Below are positions 35,831 through 43,933 of a stretch of 64,000 nucleotides of DNA, piece by piece; position 1 is the first letter of the stretch; every line of letters begins with the position of its first letter. The stretch spans positions 310,001 to 374,000 of the forward strand of contig NZ_VOHA01000004.1 of the NCBI RefSeq assembly GCF_007859315.1, given 5' to 3'. This DNA comes from Reyranella sp. CPCC 100927 (GTDB lineage: Bacteria; Pseudomonadota; Alphaproteobacteria; Reyranellales; Reyranellaceae). The notes beneath the pieces are model-generated. The model ran no database searches. It had not been told where the DNA came from and saw only the letters and a list, made by a program, of their open reading frames with translations. The translations under genes were made by a program, and so were the position numbers.

Positions 35831-36850
35831 TCAACCTGCAAGCAGTTCCTTCAGCTTGCCGTCGATGAAGGCGACATCCTTGGGATTCGTACCCGGGCCG
35901 CCGGCGAAATGCCCCCAGATCGACGGCACCGGCACGAACGTCGCGTTCGGCATATGCTCTACCTCGAAAGCACTGTCTTCAGGCGGGAAATAGAGATCCG
36001 TCTGGCCTGGCATGACATAGGCCTTGGCCTTGATCGCGGCCAACGCTTTCTTGAAATCGCCGCCATAGAGTTCGTTGTCGCTGATGTCGCCGTTCTGCCA
36101 GGTCCACAGCATGGTCAGCAGATTATTGGCATCCTTGGGCAGGAAAAAGCCCTCCCAGAATGCGACCAGGAAGTCCTCGAGCGAGGAGTAACCCATGGCC
36201 TCGAGATCCAGCTTCTCGCGGTAGAAGGCTTGAGAGAAACCCCAGCCGGCGTAGACGCGCGCCGCGGCGCGCAGGCCCTTGGCGGGTTTCTCGTTGTACC
36301 AGCCATCAAGGAAGTGCGCATCGGCGGTCAGCGCCGCCTTGACACCCTCTAGGAATACGAAGTTATGGCGCGAACATTTCGCCGAACCGCAGAACGGCGC
36401 CAGCAGGTCCATCATGTCCGGGTACAGCGCACCCCAATGGAAAGTTTGCAGCGCGCCCATTGACCAGCCTGTCACCAACCGGATGTGCTTGACGCCGAAC
36501 TTCTCCGTCACAAGGCGGTGCTGAACGCGGACGTTGTCATAGGCGGTGACATGAGGGAAACGCGGCCCGTTGTACGGCTCGGGCGTGTTGCTGGGCGACG
36601 ACGACAGGCCATTGCCCAGCATGTTGGGAATGATGATGAAGTACTTCTGTGGATCCAGCGCCATGCCATCGCCGACCAGCCACTCGTTGTCATAGTGCTG
36701 GCCTGAGTACCAGGTCGGATAGACGATGGCGTTGTCCTTTTGGGCGTTGAGCTGGCCGAAGGTCTTGTAGGCCAGCTTGCAGCCTCGCAAGGTCGCGCCG
36801 CGCTGCAGGCGCACATCGCCGAGGTCGAAGACTTCGTAGTCTGCGGGCAT
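35831..36850 (-). CDS. Alpha/beta hydrolase, MetX/homoserine acetyltransferase-like
   Basis: 339 residues. Nucleophile elbow GWSMGALQTFHWGALYPDMM, preceded by the MetX-like N-terminal pattern LAYKTFGQLNAQKDNAIVYPTWYSGQH and IIPNMLGNGLSSSPSNTP. The acid (PGQTDLYFPPED) and His (IWGHFAGGPG) regions follow. Such proteins transfer acyl groups or hydrolyse esters and amides. Its place right after amiE suggests handling of an acyl compound or a related amide (inference). The ATG at 36850 follows GGAG; the upstream open frame is repeat DNA. Confidence 0.85.
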   Translation of the reverse strand: MPADYEVFDLGDVRLQRGATLRGCKLAYKTFGQLNAQKDNAIVYPTWYSGQHYDNEWLVGDGMALDPQKYFIIIPNMLGNGLSSSPSNTPEPYNGPRFPHVTAYDNVRVQHRLVTEKFGVKHIRLVTGWSMGALQTFHWGALYPDMMDLLAPFCGSAKCSRHNFVFLEGVKAALTADAHFLDGWYNEKPAKGLRAAARVYAGWGFSQAFYREKLDLEAMGYSSLEDFLVAFWEGFFLPKDANNLLTMLWTWQNGDISDNELYGGDFKKALAAIKAKAYVMPGQTDLYFPPEDSAFEVEHMPNATFVPVPSIWGHFAGGPGTNPKDVAFIDGKLKELLAG

Positions 36851-36870
36851 GATGGTGTACTCCGGGAAAA

Positions 36871-36993
36871 TCCTCCCCACGTAGTGGGGGAGGTGGCCGA
36901 AGGCCGGAGGGGGACCCGACGTAGTGGATCTATCGAGAGACCACGTTGGGTCCCCTCCGCCCCTTCGGGGCACCTCCCCACGGCGTGGGGAGG
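36871..36993. repeat. Intergenic mosaic inverted repeat (CCTCCCCAC...GTGGGGAGG type)
   Basis: A 123-base nested palindrome fills the amiE-hydrolase gap. The outer arms TCCTCCCCACG (from 36871) and CGTGGGGAGGA (to 36993) each fold on themselves. Inner arms GGAGGGGGACCC and GGGTCCCCTCC and the ends of CGACGT/ACGTTG pair across a short centre. It resembles a REP/BIME-type element and may act as an mRNA stabiliser or processing site within the operon. Confidence 0.75.
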
Positions 36994-36999
36994 AAATCA

Positions 37000-38037
37000 C
37001 TACCGATGCGTGGCGCGGCGGTTGGGGATGCCTTCGATCGGGCATTCGTCGGTGCCGACGGTCGGCCGCGTGATGGCCTCGACCATCTCGCGCGTGCCCT
37101 CGGGATCGGTGATCCAGTTCTTGTAGAACTCGTACGGGCAGATGGCGTGCCCGCGCACATCGTCACCGGAATTGATCGTGCCGGTGTAGCCGCGATGCAA
37201 CAGCTTGAAGAGGTGGTTCTGCGACTGCATGTTGCGGCGCGCGTCGCGGATCAGCGATACCGAGAGCTGGGCATACTGGATGCCCATCTCTTCCTCGCCA
37301 CATTCACCCAAGGTACGGCCGTCGAAGCCGACGATCGCCGAGTGGCCGAAGTAGGAGTAGACGCCGTCGAAGCCGGCAGCATTGGCGACCGCGACGTAGA
37401 CGTTGTTGGCCCACGCCATCGCCTTTGCCATCAGGACCTGCTGTTCCTTCGCGGGATACATGTACCCCTGGCAGCGCACGATCAGCTCGGCACCGCGCAT
37501 GGCGCAATCGCGCCATATCTCCGGGAAGTTGCCGTCATCGCAGATGATCAGGCTGACCTTGAGGCCCTTGGGGCCGTCGGAGACGTAGGTGCAGTTGCCG
37601 GGATACCAGCCCTCGATCGGCACCCAGGGCATGATCTTGCGGTACTTCTGGACGATCTCGCCCTTGTCGTTCATCAGGATCAGGGTGTTGTAGGGCGCCT
37701 TGTTAGGGTGCTCTTCGTGGCGTTCGCCGGTGAGCGAGAACACACCCCAGACCTTGGCGTTGCGACAGGCCTGGGCGAAGATTTCGGTTTCTTCGCCGGG
37801 AATGGTCGACGCCGTCTCGTACATCTCCTTGTTGTCGTACATGATCCCGTGCGTCGAATATTCCGGGAAGATGACCAGATCCATGCCGGGCAGGCCGGTC
37901 TTCATGCCTTCGAGCATGCGCGCGATCTTGCGAGCATTGTCCAGGACCTCGGCCTTGGTGTGCAGGCGCGGCATCTTGTAATTGACGACAGCCACGCCGA
38001 CGGTGTCTTTGCTGCTGGAGATATCGCCGTGCAACAT
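37000..38037 (-). CDS. amiE: Aliphatic amidase AmiE
   Basis: 345-residue nitrilase-superfamily amidase, closely resembling the Pseudomonas aeruginosa enzyme from the first residues ([20 protein letters not shown]). Catalytic Glu59 (FPEYS), Lys in KYRKIMPW and Cys in SLIICDDGN are all present, as is [14 protein letters not shown]. It converts short aliphatic amides to carboxylate and ammonia in the cytoplasm. Excellent ribosome site AAGGAG. It lies after the Urt-type importer and is part of the AmiC/AmiR-controlled unit. Confidence 0.96.
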   Translation of the reverse strand: MLHGDISSSKDTVGVAVVNYKMPRLHTKAEVLDNARKIARMLEGMKTGLPGMDLVIFPEYSTHGIMYDNKEMYETASTIPGEETEIFAQACRNAKVWGVFSLTGERHEEHPNKAPYNTLILMNDKGEIVQKYRKIMPWVPIEGWYPGNCTYVSDGPKGLKVSLIICDDGNFPEIWRDCAMRGAELIVRCQGYMYPAKEQQVLMAKAMAWANNVYVAVANAAGFDGVYSYFGHSAIVGFDGRTLGECGEEEMGIQYAQLSVSLIRDARRNMQSQNHLFKLLHRGYTGTINSGDDVRGHAICPYEFYKNWITDPEGTREMVEAITRPTVGTDECPIEGIPNRRATHR

Positions 38038-38073
38038 GTGTTGGACTCCTTGTCGGATACATGTCCTGACCGG

Positions 38074-38769
38074 CTAAACGGTCATGTATCGCTGGACGAG
38101 ATCGTCCGTCAGTTTGTCGACGGACCCTTCCGCGACGACGCGCCCCTTCTCCATCAGAAGAAAGCTGGTTGAGGCGCGGCGTGCGAATGCGACGTTCTGT
38201 TCGACCAGAATCACGGTGATGCCGTGTTCGCGGTTCAGGCGGGTGATGACCTCCTCGATCTGCTCGACAATGTTGGGCTGGATGCCTTCGGTCGGCTCGT
38301 CGAGCAGGATGACCTTGGGCTGTGCCAGCAGCGCGCGGGCAATCGCCAGCTGCTGCTGCTGGCCGCCGGAAAGATTGCCGCCGCGCCGCGTCAGGTGATC
38401 CTTCAGGACGGGAAACAGCTCGAAGATCCAATCGTCGATCTGTCCCTGGCGGCCGCTGGCGGCGAAGGTGCCGAGGATCAGGTTCTCGCGCACAGTGAAC
38501 TTCGGCAGAATGCCGCGGCCTTGCGGTACGTAGGCGATACCGGCCTTGGCACGCTCGTGCGTGCGCCGGCTCGCGAGATCCCTGCCGTCCAGGCGGATGG
38601 CGCCGGTGACGCGGTCCATCTGGCCGAGAACAGCGCGCAGCAGGGTCGTCTTGCCGACACCGTTGCGGCCCAGCACCGACAGAAAGTCACCCTTGCCGGC
38701 GTGGAAGCTGATGCCCTGCAACGCGCGACTGTTACCGTAGAAGGCATCGACGTTGGTGAGCTCAAGCAC
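38074..38769 (-). CDS. Urea/amide-type ABC transporter ATP-binding protein UrtE-like
   Basis: 231 residues of the branched-chain amino acid/urea ABC class: Walker A GRNGVGKT, signature LSGGQQQQ, Walker B VILLDEPTEGIQPNIVEQI and ILVEQN. The EGIQP sequence after Walker B is typical of UrtE. It overlaps the UrtD-like gene by 8 bases. In this locus the ligand is more likely a short amide than urea, because amiE follows and no urease genes are seen. Confidence 0.9.
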   Translation of the reverse strand: MLELTNVDAFYGNSRALQGISFHAGKGDFLSVLGRNGVGKTTLLRAVLGQMDRVTGAIRLDGRDLASRRTHERAKAGIAYVPQGRGILPKFTVRENLILGTFAASGRQGQIDDWIFELFPVLKDHLTRRGGNLSGGQQQQLAIARALLAQPKVILLDEPTEGIQPNIVEQIEEVITRLNREHGITVILVEQNVAFARRASTSFLLMEKGRVVAEGSVDKLTDDLVQRYMTV

Positions 38770-39514
38770 CGGTGATCCCTCCCGAACCGAGATAGGCGCG
38801 CCGCACTTCCTCGTTGCGCTCGACTTCGGCCGCCGTGCCCTCGGCCAGCAGGCGGCCCTGGTGCATCACCGAGATGACGTCGCCGATCGCCTTGACGAAG
38901 CCCATGTCGTGCTCGACCACCAGCAAGGTGTGCTTGCCCTTCAACCGGTTGAAGAGATCGGCCGTTTTCAGCGTCTCCTGTGCCGTCATGCCTGCGGTGG
39001 GCTCATCCATCAGGATCAGTTCGGTGTCCTGTGCCACCAGCATGCCGATCTCGAGCCATTGGGTCTGGCCGTGCGACAGGTAGGCCGCCGGCTTGTCGAG
39101 CGCATTCTCCAGTCCGACGAGCTGAGCCAGCATGTCCAGCCCATCGGTCTCCTCGCCGCGGCAACTGCGCATGACATTGGCGAACACGCCGGTTCGCTTG
39201 GAGTAGGCAACCTGCAGGTTCTCGCGGACCGTGAGTTCCTTGAAGACACTGGGCACCTGGAATTTGCGGCCGACGCCGGCACGGGCGATCTGGTGTTCCT
39301 CGAGCGCGGTGAGCTCGGTGTTGCGCAACGTGATGGAGCCCGCCGTAGGCTTGATCTTGCCGCAGATCAGGTCGAGCGCCGTGGTCTTGCCGGCGCCGTT
39401 GGGACCGATCAGGCACCGCAGTTCGCCCTTGCCGACCGCGAGATTCAGCGCATTGACGGCGACGAACCCGTTGAAGCTGACGCTGACGTCGGAGAGCTGC
39501 AGATGCGCGGTCAT
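38762..39514 (-). CDS. Urea/amide-type ABC transporter ATP-binding protein UrtD-like
   Basis: 250 residues: Walker A GPNGAGKT, the LivG/UrtD-type insertion (VGRKFQVPSVFKELTVRENLQVAYSKRTGVFANV), signature-region LSHGQTQWLEIGMLV, Walker B LILMDEPTAGMT and VVEHD. The His in LSHGQ is usual for UrtD. The ATG at 39514 is directly downstream of an inverted-repeat element; upstream open sequence is repeat-derived. Confidence 0.9.
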   Translation of the reverse strand: MTAHLQLSDVSVSFNGFVAVNALNLAVGKGELRCLIGPNGAGKTTALDLICGKIKPTAGSITLRNTELTALEEHQIARAGVGRKFQVPSVFKELTVRENLQVAYSKRTGVFANVMRSCRGEETDGLDMLAQLVGLENALDKPAAYLSHGQTQWLEIGMLVAQDTELILMDEPTAGMTAQETLKTADLFNRLKGKHTLLVVEHDMGFVKAIGDVISVMHQGRLLAEGTAAEVERNEEVRRAYLGSGGITGA

Positions 39515-39519
39515 CTCTT

Positions 39520-39643
39520 GTCGTCCTGAGCGAAGCGAAGGACCTTGCGGTGGTAGTGACAGCGGCGATCCTTCTGGTGATTCACCAGCGCTGCCGTCGT
39601 CTCGAAGCAGCACCGCAGGGTCCTTCGCTTCGCTCAGGACGAC
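39520..39643. repeat. Long inverted repeat in the urtC-urtD gap
   Basis: 33-base arms (39520-39552 and 39611-39643) with one mismatch flank a 58-base centre. The arms start GTCGTCCTGAGCGAAGCGAA, a common intergenic-repeat core, and continue to GCGGTG. The whole 140-base gap is this element. It can form a long hairpin in the operon mRNA. Confidence 0.85.
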
Positions 39644-39654
39644 GTCGAGCGCCT

Positions 39655-40812
39655 TCACGGCCCGACCTCGGTCGGCTTGGGTTCCGCGACAGTTGCGTTC
39701 CGGCGTTGCCGCAGGCGGGCGATACGCACGCTCAGCAGCTCAGCGATGCCGGCCAGGCCCTTGGGCAGGAACAGGACAACGATGACGAACAGGCCGCCCA
39801 TCACCAGGGTCCAGGTTTCCAGGAACGTCTTGGATTCGGAGAGGGCGCCCTGCATGCCGGCGACCAGAACGGCGCCGAGGAAAGCGCCGACGAGGCTTTG
39901 GCGGCCACCGACCGCACACCACACCACCACCGACAGTGAGAGCGGCACGCCGAGGAATGTCGGCGAGGCAAACTCCATCACGACGGTGTAGAGCATGCCG
40001 GCAAGACCGGCGATCGCGGCCGAGAGCGAGAAGGCGAAGATCTTGTAGGCCGCGACGTCGTAGCCGAAGTACCGCACCCGGTTCTCATGGTCGCGGATCG
40101 CCTGGATGATCAGGCCGGCCTTGGTCTTGGTGACGGCCAGTGCCAGGAACAGGCTGGCTGTGAGACAGCAGGCGACGAGGTAGTAGGTGGATCGGCCGTA
40201 GGCATCGAAGGTGATGTCGAACAGCTTGAGTTGAGCCAGGTCGGTGATGCCGTTGAAACCGCCCGTGAAACGCTGCTGATCGATGATCACGAGGTTCACC
40301 ACCACCATGGCGGCCAGGGTGATGATGGCGACGTAGACGCCGGTGACACGGCCGCGGAACATGAACCAGCCCAAGGCGGCCGCGGCACAGACCGGAACGA
40401 TGATGCCGGCAGCGATGGCGAAGCCCAGTGAATGGAACGGCTCCCAGAACCACGGCAGGCTGGGGACGTTGTTCCAGACCATGAAATCCGGCAAGCCTTC
40501 CGGGCCAGTGTGCACCGGCACGGTCTTGAGTTTCAGCGCCATGGCCATGGCGTAGGAGCCGAGGCCGAAGCTCATCGCCTGGCCCAGATTGAGGATGCCG
40601 GCATAGCCCCACGACAGCGCCAACGACATCGCCAGCATGCCCAGCACGATGTAACGCGCGATCTTGTTCAGCAGGAAGTCGCTGTCGATCAGCAAGGGAA
40701 TGACGAACACGGCAAGGCAAACGAAGGCGTAAAGCAGCACCTGCGTGCGCGTCCGGCCCGCCGCTTGGCGGGTGCGGTGCGCCGGTGCCGGCAGAACCAG
40801 CGGCGCCGTCAT
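39655..40812 (-). CDS. Urea/amide-type ABC transporter permease UrtC-like
   Basis: 385 residues with about ten membrane helices. IARYIVLGMLAMSLALSWGYAGILNLGQAMSFGLGSYAMAM is the LivM/UrtC signature, and a UrtC-type insertion (VPVHTGPEGLPDFMVWNNVPSLPWFWEPF) follows. QAIRDHENRVRYFGYDVAAYKIFAFSLSAAIAGLAG is the coupling region. It overlaps the UrtB-like gene by ATGA and forms the membrane pore with it. Confidence 0.92.
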   Translation of the reverse strand: MTAPLVLPAPAHRTRQAAGRTRTQVLLYAFVCLAVFVIPLLIDSDFLLNKIARYIVLGMLAMSLALSWGYAGILNLGQAMSFGLGSYAMAMALKLKTVPVHTGPEGLPDFMVWNNVPSLPWFWEPFHSLGFAIAAGIIVPVCAAAALGWFMFRGRVTGVYVAIITLAAMVVVNLVIIDQQRFTGGFNGITDLAQLKLFDITFDAYGRSTYYLVACCLTASLFLALAVTKTKAGLIIQAIRDHENRVRYFGYDVAAYKIFAFSLSAAIAGLAGMLYTVVMEFASPTFLGVPLSLSVVVWCAVGGRQSLVGAFLGAVLVAGMQGALSESKTFLETWTLVMGGLFVIVVLFLPKGLAGIAELLSVRIARLRQRRNATVAEPKPTEVGP

Positions 40813-41678
40813 GCGCGCACCCGGGCCGTGAACAGTCCTTCGGGGCGGAAGCGGATCAGCACGATGATGGCGAGGAAGACCAGGGCCTTGGCGATCGTGT
40901 CGTTCTGCAGGAAGGCGATGACGCCGCTCAGTTCGCCCAGCACGAAAGCGCTGGCGACCGTACCGACCAGACTTTGCACGCCGCCCAGCACTACCACCAT
41001 GAACGCATCCACGACATAGCCGGTCCCCATCTCGGGCGAGACGCTCTTCAGGGGCGAGACCAAAGCGCCAGCCAGTCCGGCGAGGCCCGCTCCGTAAGCG
41101 AAGGTGATGCCGTAGACTTGGCCGGGGTTGATACCGAAGGCGGAGGATATGCTGCGATCCTGGATGACGGCGCGCAGCTTCACGCCGAACGTGGTGCGGT
41201 TCATCAGGAACCAGGTCAGTGCGAAGAGCGCCAGTGCCGCCGCGAACAGGAAGAGGCGATAGACCGATACCGGCACGCCTGCGATGTCGATGCTGTGCGA
41301 CAGGTCGACCGGCATCTGCACATAGCGCAGCTCACCGCCGGCCAACAGCCGCACGGCCTGCTGCAGCATGACGCCGATACCCCAGGTGGCGAGAATGGTG
41401 TCGAGCGGCCGGGCGTAGAGGAAGCGCAGGACGAAGTGCTCGATCAGCCAGCCGAACAATGCAACCAGAAGGAAGATCGGGATCAGGCTGGCGAACAGGC
41501 CGATCTGCAATTGGGTCTGCAGGGCCCAGGCGGCATAGGCGCCCAGCATCACGAACTCGCCGTGCGCCAGGTTGATGATGCCCATGGCGCCGTAGATGAT
41601 CGACAGGCCCAGCGCCACCAGCAGCAGGATGGAAGCGATGCTGAGGCCAGTGATGAACTGCTGCAGTGCGTCGTCCAT
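40809..41678 (-). CDS. Urea/amide-type ABC transporter permease UrtB-like
   Basis: 289 residues, LivH/UrtB family: LLVALGLSIIYGAMGIINLAHGEFVMLGAYAAW, ATWGIGVMLQQAVRLL, and VIQDRSISSAFGINPGQVYGITFAYGAGLAGLAGAL. Start ATG at 41678; the open frame upstream is inverted-repeat DNA. Inner-membrane subunit of the importer. Confidence 0.92.
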   Translation of the reverse strand: MDDALQQFITGLSIASILLLVALGLSIIYGAMGIINLAHGEFVMLGAYAAWALQTQLQIGLFASLIPIFLLVALFGWLIEHFVLRFLYARPLDTILATWGIGVMLQQAVRLLAGGELRYVQMPVDLSHSIDIAGVPVSVYRLFLFAAALALFALTWFLMNRTTFGVKLRAVIQDRSISSAFGINPGQVYGITFAYGAGLAGLAGALVSPLKSVSPEMGTGYVVDAFMVVVLGGVQSLVGTVASAFVLGELSGVIAFLQNDTIAKALVFLAIIVLIRFRPEGLFTARVRA

Positions 41679-41690
41679 GGGTACCGTCTT

Positions 41691-41795
41691 CTCCTCCCCA
41701 CGCTGTGGGGAGGTATTTCCTGGGAGCGCGGGCGTCCCGCCCGCATCGGCGCATGGCGTCGACACAAGAGCGGGCGGGACGCCCGCGCTCCCAGG
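41691..41795. repeat. Compound inverted repeat in the urtA-urtB gap
   Basis: Two elements in tandem. First, a small palindrome CTCCTCCCCAC-GCT-GTGGGGAGG (41691-41712), the same family as at 36.9 kb. Then perfect 26-base arms (41719-41744 and 41770-41795, beginning CCTGGGAGCGCGGGCGTCCC) around a 25-base centre. Together they fill most of the 127-base gap. Confidence 0.85.
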
Positions 41796-41805
41796 AGGAG
41801 AGACA

Positions 41806-43053
41806 TCAGCTCTGGGTCAGACCCTTCTCAGTGCAGTTCTGGCCGGGGTAGGCGGCGTACGGCACCGGCTTCTGCCACTGCGCCGAGTCGACGAGTACCT
41901 CGAACTGGCCGTCCGGCTTGGCGCGCGCGATCTTGGGCCATAACCAGGTGTGGAGGTTCTCCCGCTCGATGCGCACCTTGCCTTGCGGCGCCGTCATCTC
42001 GGCACCCTTGACGGCTTCGCGGATCGTGTTGGGCGAGATGTCCTTGCCGCCGAGCTTCTCCACCGCCTGCTTGAACAGGTAGACCTGGAAATAGGAGGGC
42101 TCGGAGACGAAGTGCGTGACCTTGTCGGCGCCCCAGCGCTTCTTGTAGGCGGCGACGAACTTCTCGTTCTCGGGCGACTTGTGCACCATGAAGTAGGGCG
42201 CCGAGGTGAAGTGCCCGGCTGCGGCGTCGCCACCCATGGCGGCAATCTCGTTCTCCGACGTGGTCAGGCTCGCCATCGGCATCTTCTCCGGGTCCAGGCC
42301 GGCGGCGCGGTATTGGCGGTGCAAGGCCACCACCGAGTCGCCCACGACCGTGGAGAAGATCACGTTGGGCTGCGTCGACCGGAACTTGTTGATCACCGAG
42401 GAGAACTCGGAGTGACCCAGCGGCACGTACTCCTCGTTGACGACCTCACCGCCGTATTTTTCCAGCAGCTTCTTGCAGTAATTGTTCTCTTCCTTCGGAT
42501 AGATGTAGTTGGAGCCGATCAGATAGAATTTCTTGCCGAATTTCTTGACCAGCCACGGAATGAACTCATCCTGCTGCTGGTTCGGCACGGCGCCCGTGTA
42601 GATCACGTTTTTCGAGCATTCGCGGCCTTCATATAGCGTCGGATACCAGTAGAGATTGTTCTGGCGCTCGAACACCGGCAGCACCGCCTTGCGGCTGGCC
42701 GACGTGTAGGAGCCGAAGACGCTGACGCATTTGTCGCCGACGACCAGCTTGCGCGCCTTCTCGGAGAAGGTGGCAGGGTCGGATGCTGGATCCTCGACCA
42801 CGGGCACGATCTTCATGCCCTTGATGCCGCCTGCGGCGTTGATCTCCTCGATGGCGAGAATCGTGGCTTTGTTCAGCGATTCCTCGATGATCGCCGTGGT
42901 GCCGGTGAGGGAAAACAGCACGCCGACCTTGATCTCGCCGTTGGCGGCGATCGCCAGTCCGCTGTTCTTGATCCAGATGTGAGGGAATCCCGCACTGGCG
43001 CCGGCACCAAGAGCGGCCGCGCCGTGAAGCAGAGAACGACGTGTCAGGGCCAT
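41806..43053 (-). CDS. Urea/amide-type ABC transporter substrate-binding protein UrtA-like
   Basis: 415 residues. A Tat-like signal (MALTRRSLLHGAAALGAGASAG) precedes a type-I periplasmic-binding fold: IKVGVLFSLTGTTAIIEESLNKATILAIEEINAAGGI, FGSYTSASRKAVLPVFERQNNLYWYPTLYEGRECSKNVIYTGAVPNQQ. It is periplasmic and captures the ligand. It is similar to the AmiC-like protein encoded upstream, so sensor and transporter likely bind related amides. GGAGG 7 bases before the ATG; the leader carries a terminator. Confidence 0.92.
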   Translation of the reverse strand: MALTRRSLLHGAAALGAGASAGFPHIWIKNSGLAIAANGEIKVGVLFSLTGTTAIIEESLNKATILAIEEINAAGGIKGMKIVPVVEDPASDPATFSEKARKLVVGDKCVSVFGSYTSASRKAVLPVFERQNNLYWYPTLYEGRECSKNVIYTGAVPNQQQDEFIPWLVKKFGKKFYLIGSNYIYPKEENNYCKKLLEKYGGEVVNEEYVPLGHSEFSSVINKFRSTQPNVIFSTVVGDSVVALHRQYRAAGLDPEKMPMASLTTSENEIAAMGGDAAAGHFTSAPYFMVHKSPENEKFVAAYKKRWGADKVTHFVSEPSYFQVYLFKQAVEKLGGKDISPNTIREAVKGAEMTAPQGKVRIERENLHTWLWPKIARAKPDGQFEVLVDSAQWQKPVPYAAYPGQNCTEKGLTQS

Positions 43054-43072
43054 GGCCCACCTCCCCATTTTG

Positions 43073-43124
43073 AAAACAAAAAAGCCCTCCCGATGCGCGC
43101 GGTTCGCGAGCATTGAGAAGGCTT
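43073..43124 (-). terminator. Intrinsic terminator in the urtA leader (attenuator)
   Basis: Read on the minus strand, AAGCCTTCTC (43124-43115) pairs with GGGAGGGCTT (43091-43082; 8 of 10 positions) and is followed directly by TTTTGTTTT. It sits between amiR and urtA, inside a co-directional operon, where a terminator only makes sense if it can be suppressed. An ANTAR-domain antiterminator is encoded just upstream. Confidence 0.75.
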
Positions 43125-43143
43125 TGTCGCCGATGTCGAAATG

Positions 43144-43179
43144 GGCGGCGCTGTTGCCGCCGGTTCCCAACCTTGGGAA
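43144..43179 (-). promoter_or_regulatory. Tandem hairpins of an ANTAR-type leader RNA
   Basis: Hairpin P1 (43179-43164) is TTCCC-AAGGTT-GGGAA with a six-base loop that has A at position 1 and G at position 4, as in known ANTAR target RNAs. It begins at the base after the amiR stop codon. Hairpin P2 (43161-43144) is GGCGGC-AACAGC-GCCGCC, also a hexaloop beginning with A, though position 4 is A and not G. Both precede the terminator at 43124-43073. Likely binding site of the AmiR-like protein. Confidence 0.65.
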
Positions 43180-43821
43180 TTACTGTTTCAAATCGTAGCC
43201 GAGCAGTTCAAACGAGTCAACGATCGCCGCCGCGACCGCGCTGACCGGCACGCGTCGGTCCATCGCCTGACGACGGATGAAGCCATAGGCTTCATCTTCA
43301 GCGACACGACGCGTGGTCATGATGATGGCTTTGGCGCGCTCGACGGTGCGCATCGAGCGAATGGTCTCGTCGAGCTTCTCGACCTTGCCGCGCAGGCGCA
43401 TTTCGTAACGGAACTGGCTTTGCGCGCTGACCAGGCTTGCCAGCACAGCGTTGGCAGTAAACGGCCGCGCCAGGATCGCATCCGGTGTGGCGTTGGTGAG
43501 CGCCTCGGGGTCGATCGGATCGGACGCCGGCAGGATGACGACCAACGCCGCCAGCGCATCGCCGGGAATCCATGGCAGTCGTCCAGCCAGATCCGGTGCG
43601 TAGTCGCAATAGACGACGTCGGCATCCGACGGCATGCGTTCCGGCGCCGGCCACAAGTGGCGTGTTCTGACCCGCAGCCGCTGCAACTCGCGCACCAGGA
43701 AGACGCCCTGATCATCACGCGCCGTGACGATCGCAACGTCCAGGCCGGCCAACTCCGCGAGAACGGAACGGCGCGTCGGTGCTTCCTTGCGAAGGTCGGA
43801 TTTCGATGGCGGCTCGTTCAT
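43180..43821 (-). CDS. amiR: AmiR-like ANTAR-domain transcription antiterminator
   Basis: 213 residues: an N-terminal pseudo-receiver domain (GLDVAIVTARDDQGVFLVRELQRLRVRTRHLWP; no clear phosphorylation site), a coiled-coil (RYEMRLRGKVEKLDETIRSMR) and a C-terminal ANTAR domain (VERAKAIIMTTRRVAEDEAYGFIRRQAMDRRVPVSAVAAAIVDS). In Pseudomonas AmiR is held by AmiC and freed by amides, then binds leader RNA and prevents termination. Here it lies between amiC and a hairpin-terminator leader, a matching arrangement. Confidence 0.9.
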   Translation of the reverse strand: MNEPPSKSDLRKEAPTRRSVLAELAGLDVAIVTARDDQGVFLVRELQRLRVRTRHLWPAPERMPSDADVVYCDYAPDLAGRLPWIPGDALAALVVILPASDPIDPEALTNATPDAILARPFTANAVLASLVSAQSQFRYEMRLRGKVEKLDETIRSMRTVERAKAIIMTTRRVAEDEAYGFIRRQAMDRRVPVSAVAAAIVDSFELLGYDLKQ

Positions 43822-43830
43822 GTGTGAGTT

Positions 43831-43913
43831 CCGTCATCCCGAGCGTAGCGAGGGATCTTTCGGGAATGGAGTCTCCGCCCGCAGGAGATCCCTCGCTGCG
43901 CTCGGGATGACGG
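43831..43913. repeat. Inverted repeat, GTCATCCCGAGCG type, in the amiC-amiR gap
   Basis: 28-base arms (43831-43858 and 43886-43913) with a single mismatch surround a 27-base centre. The arms begin CCGTCATCCCGAGCG and end GAGGGATCT. It belongs to a class of dispersed intergenic elements; a weaker relative lies at 60.3 kb. No transposase is near. Confidence 0.85.
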
Positions 43914-43933
43914 TCTGGTCCGGCGTCCGCATG

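Noticed and set aside
38074-43053. Calling the importer a urea transporter (UrtABCDE)
   Set aside because: The family match is good, but the AmiC/AmiR context, amiE downstream and absence of urease genes point to amides, so gene symbols were withheld.
36871-43913. Inverted repeats considered as insertion-sequence ends or MITEs
   Set aside because: No transposase, no matching outer ends between elements and no evident target duplications. REP-like elements fit better, though a MITE origin is not excluded.
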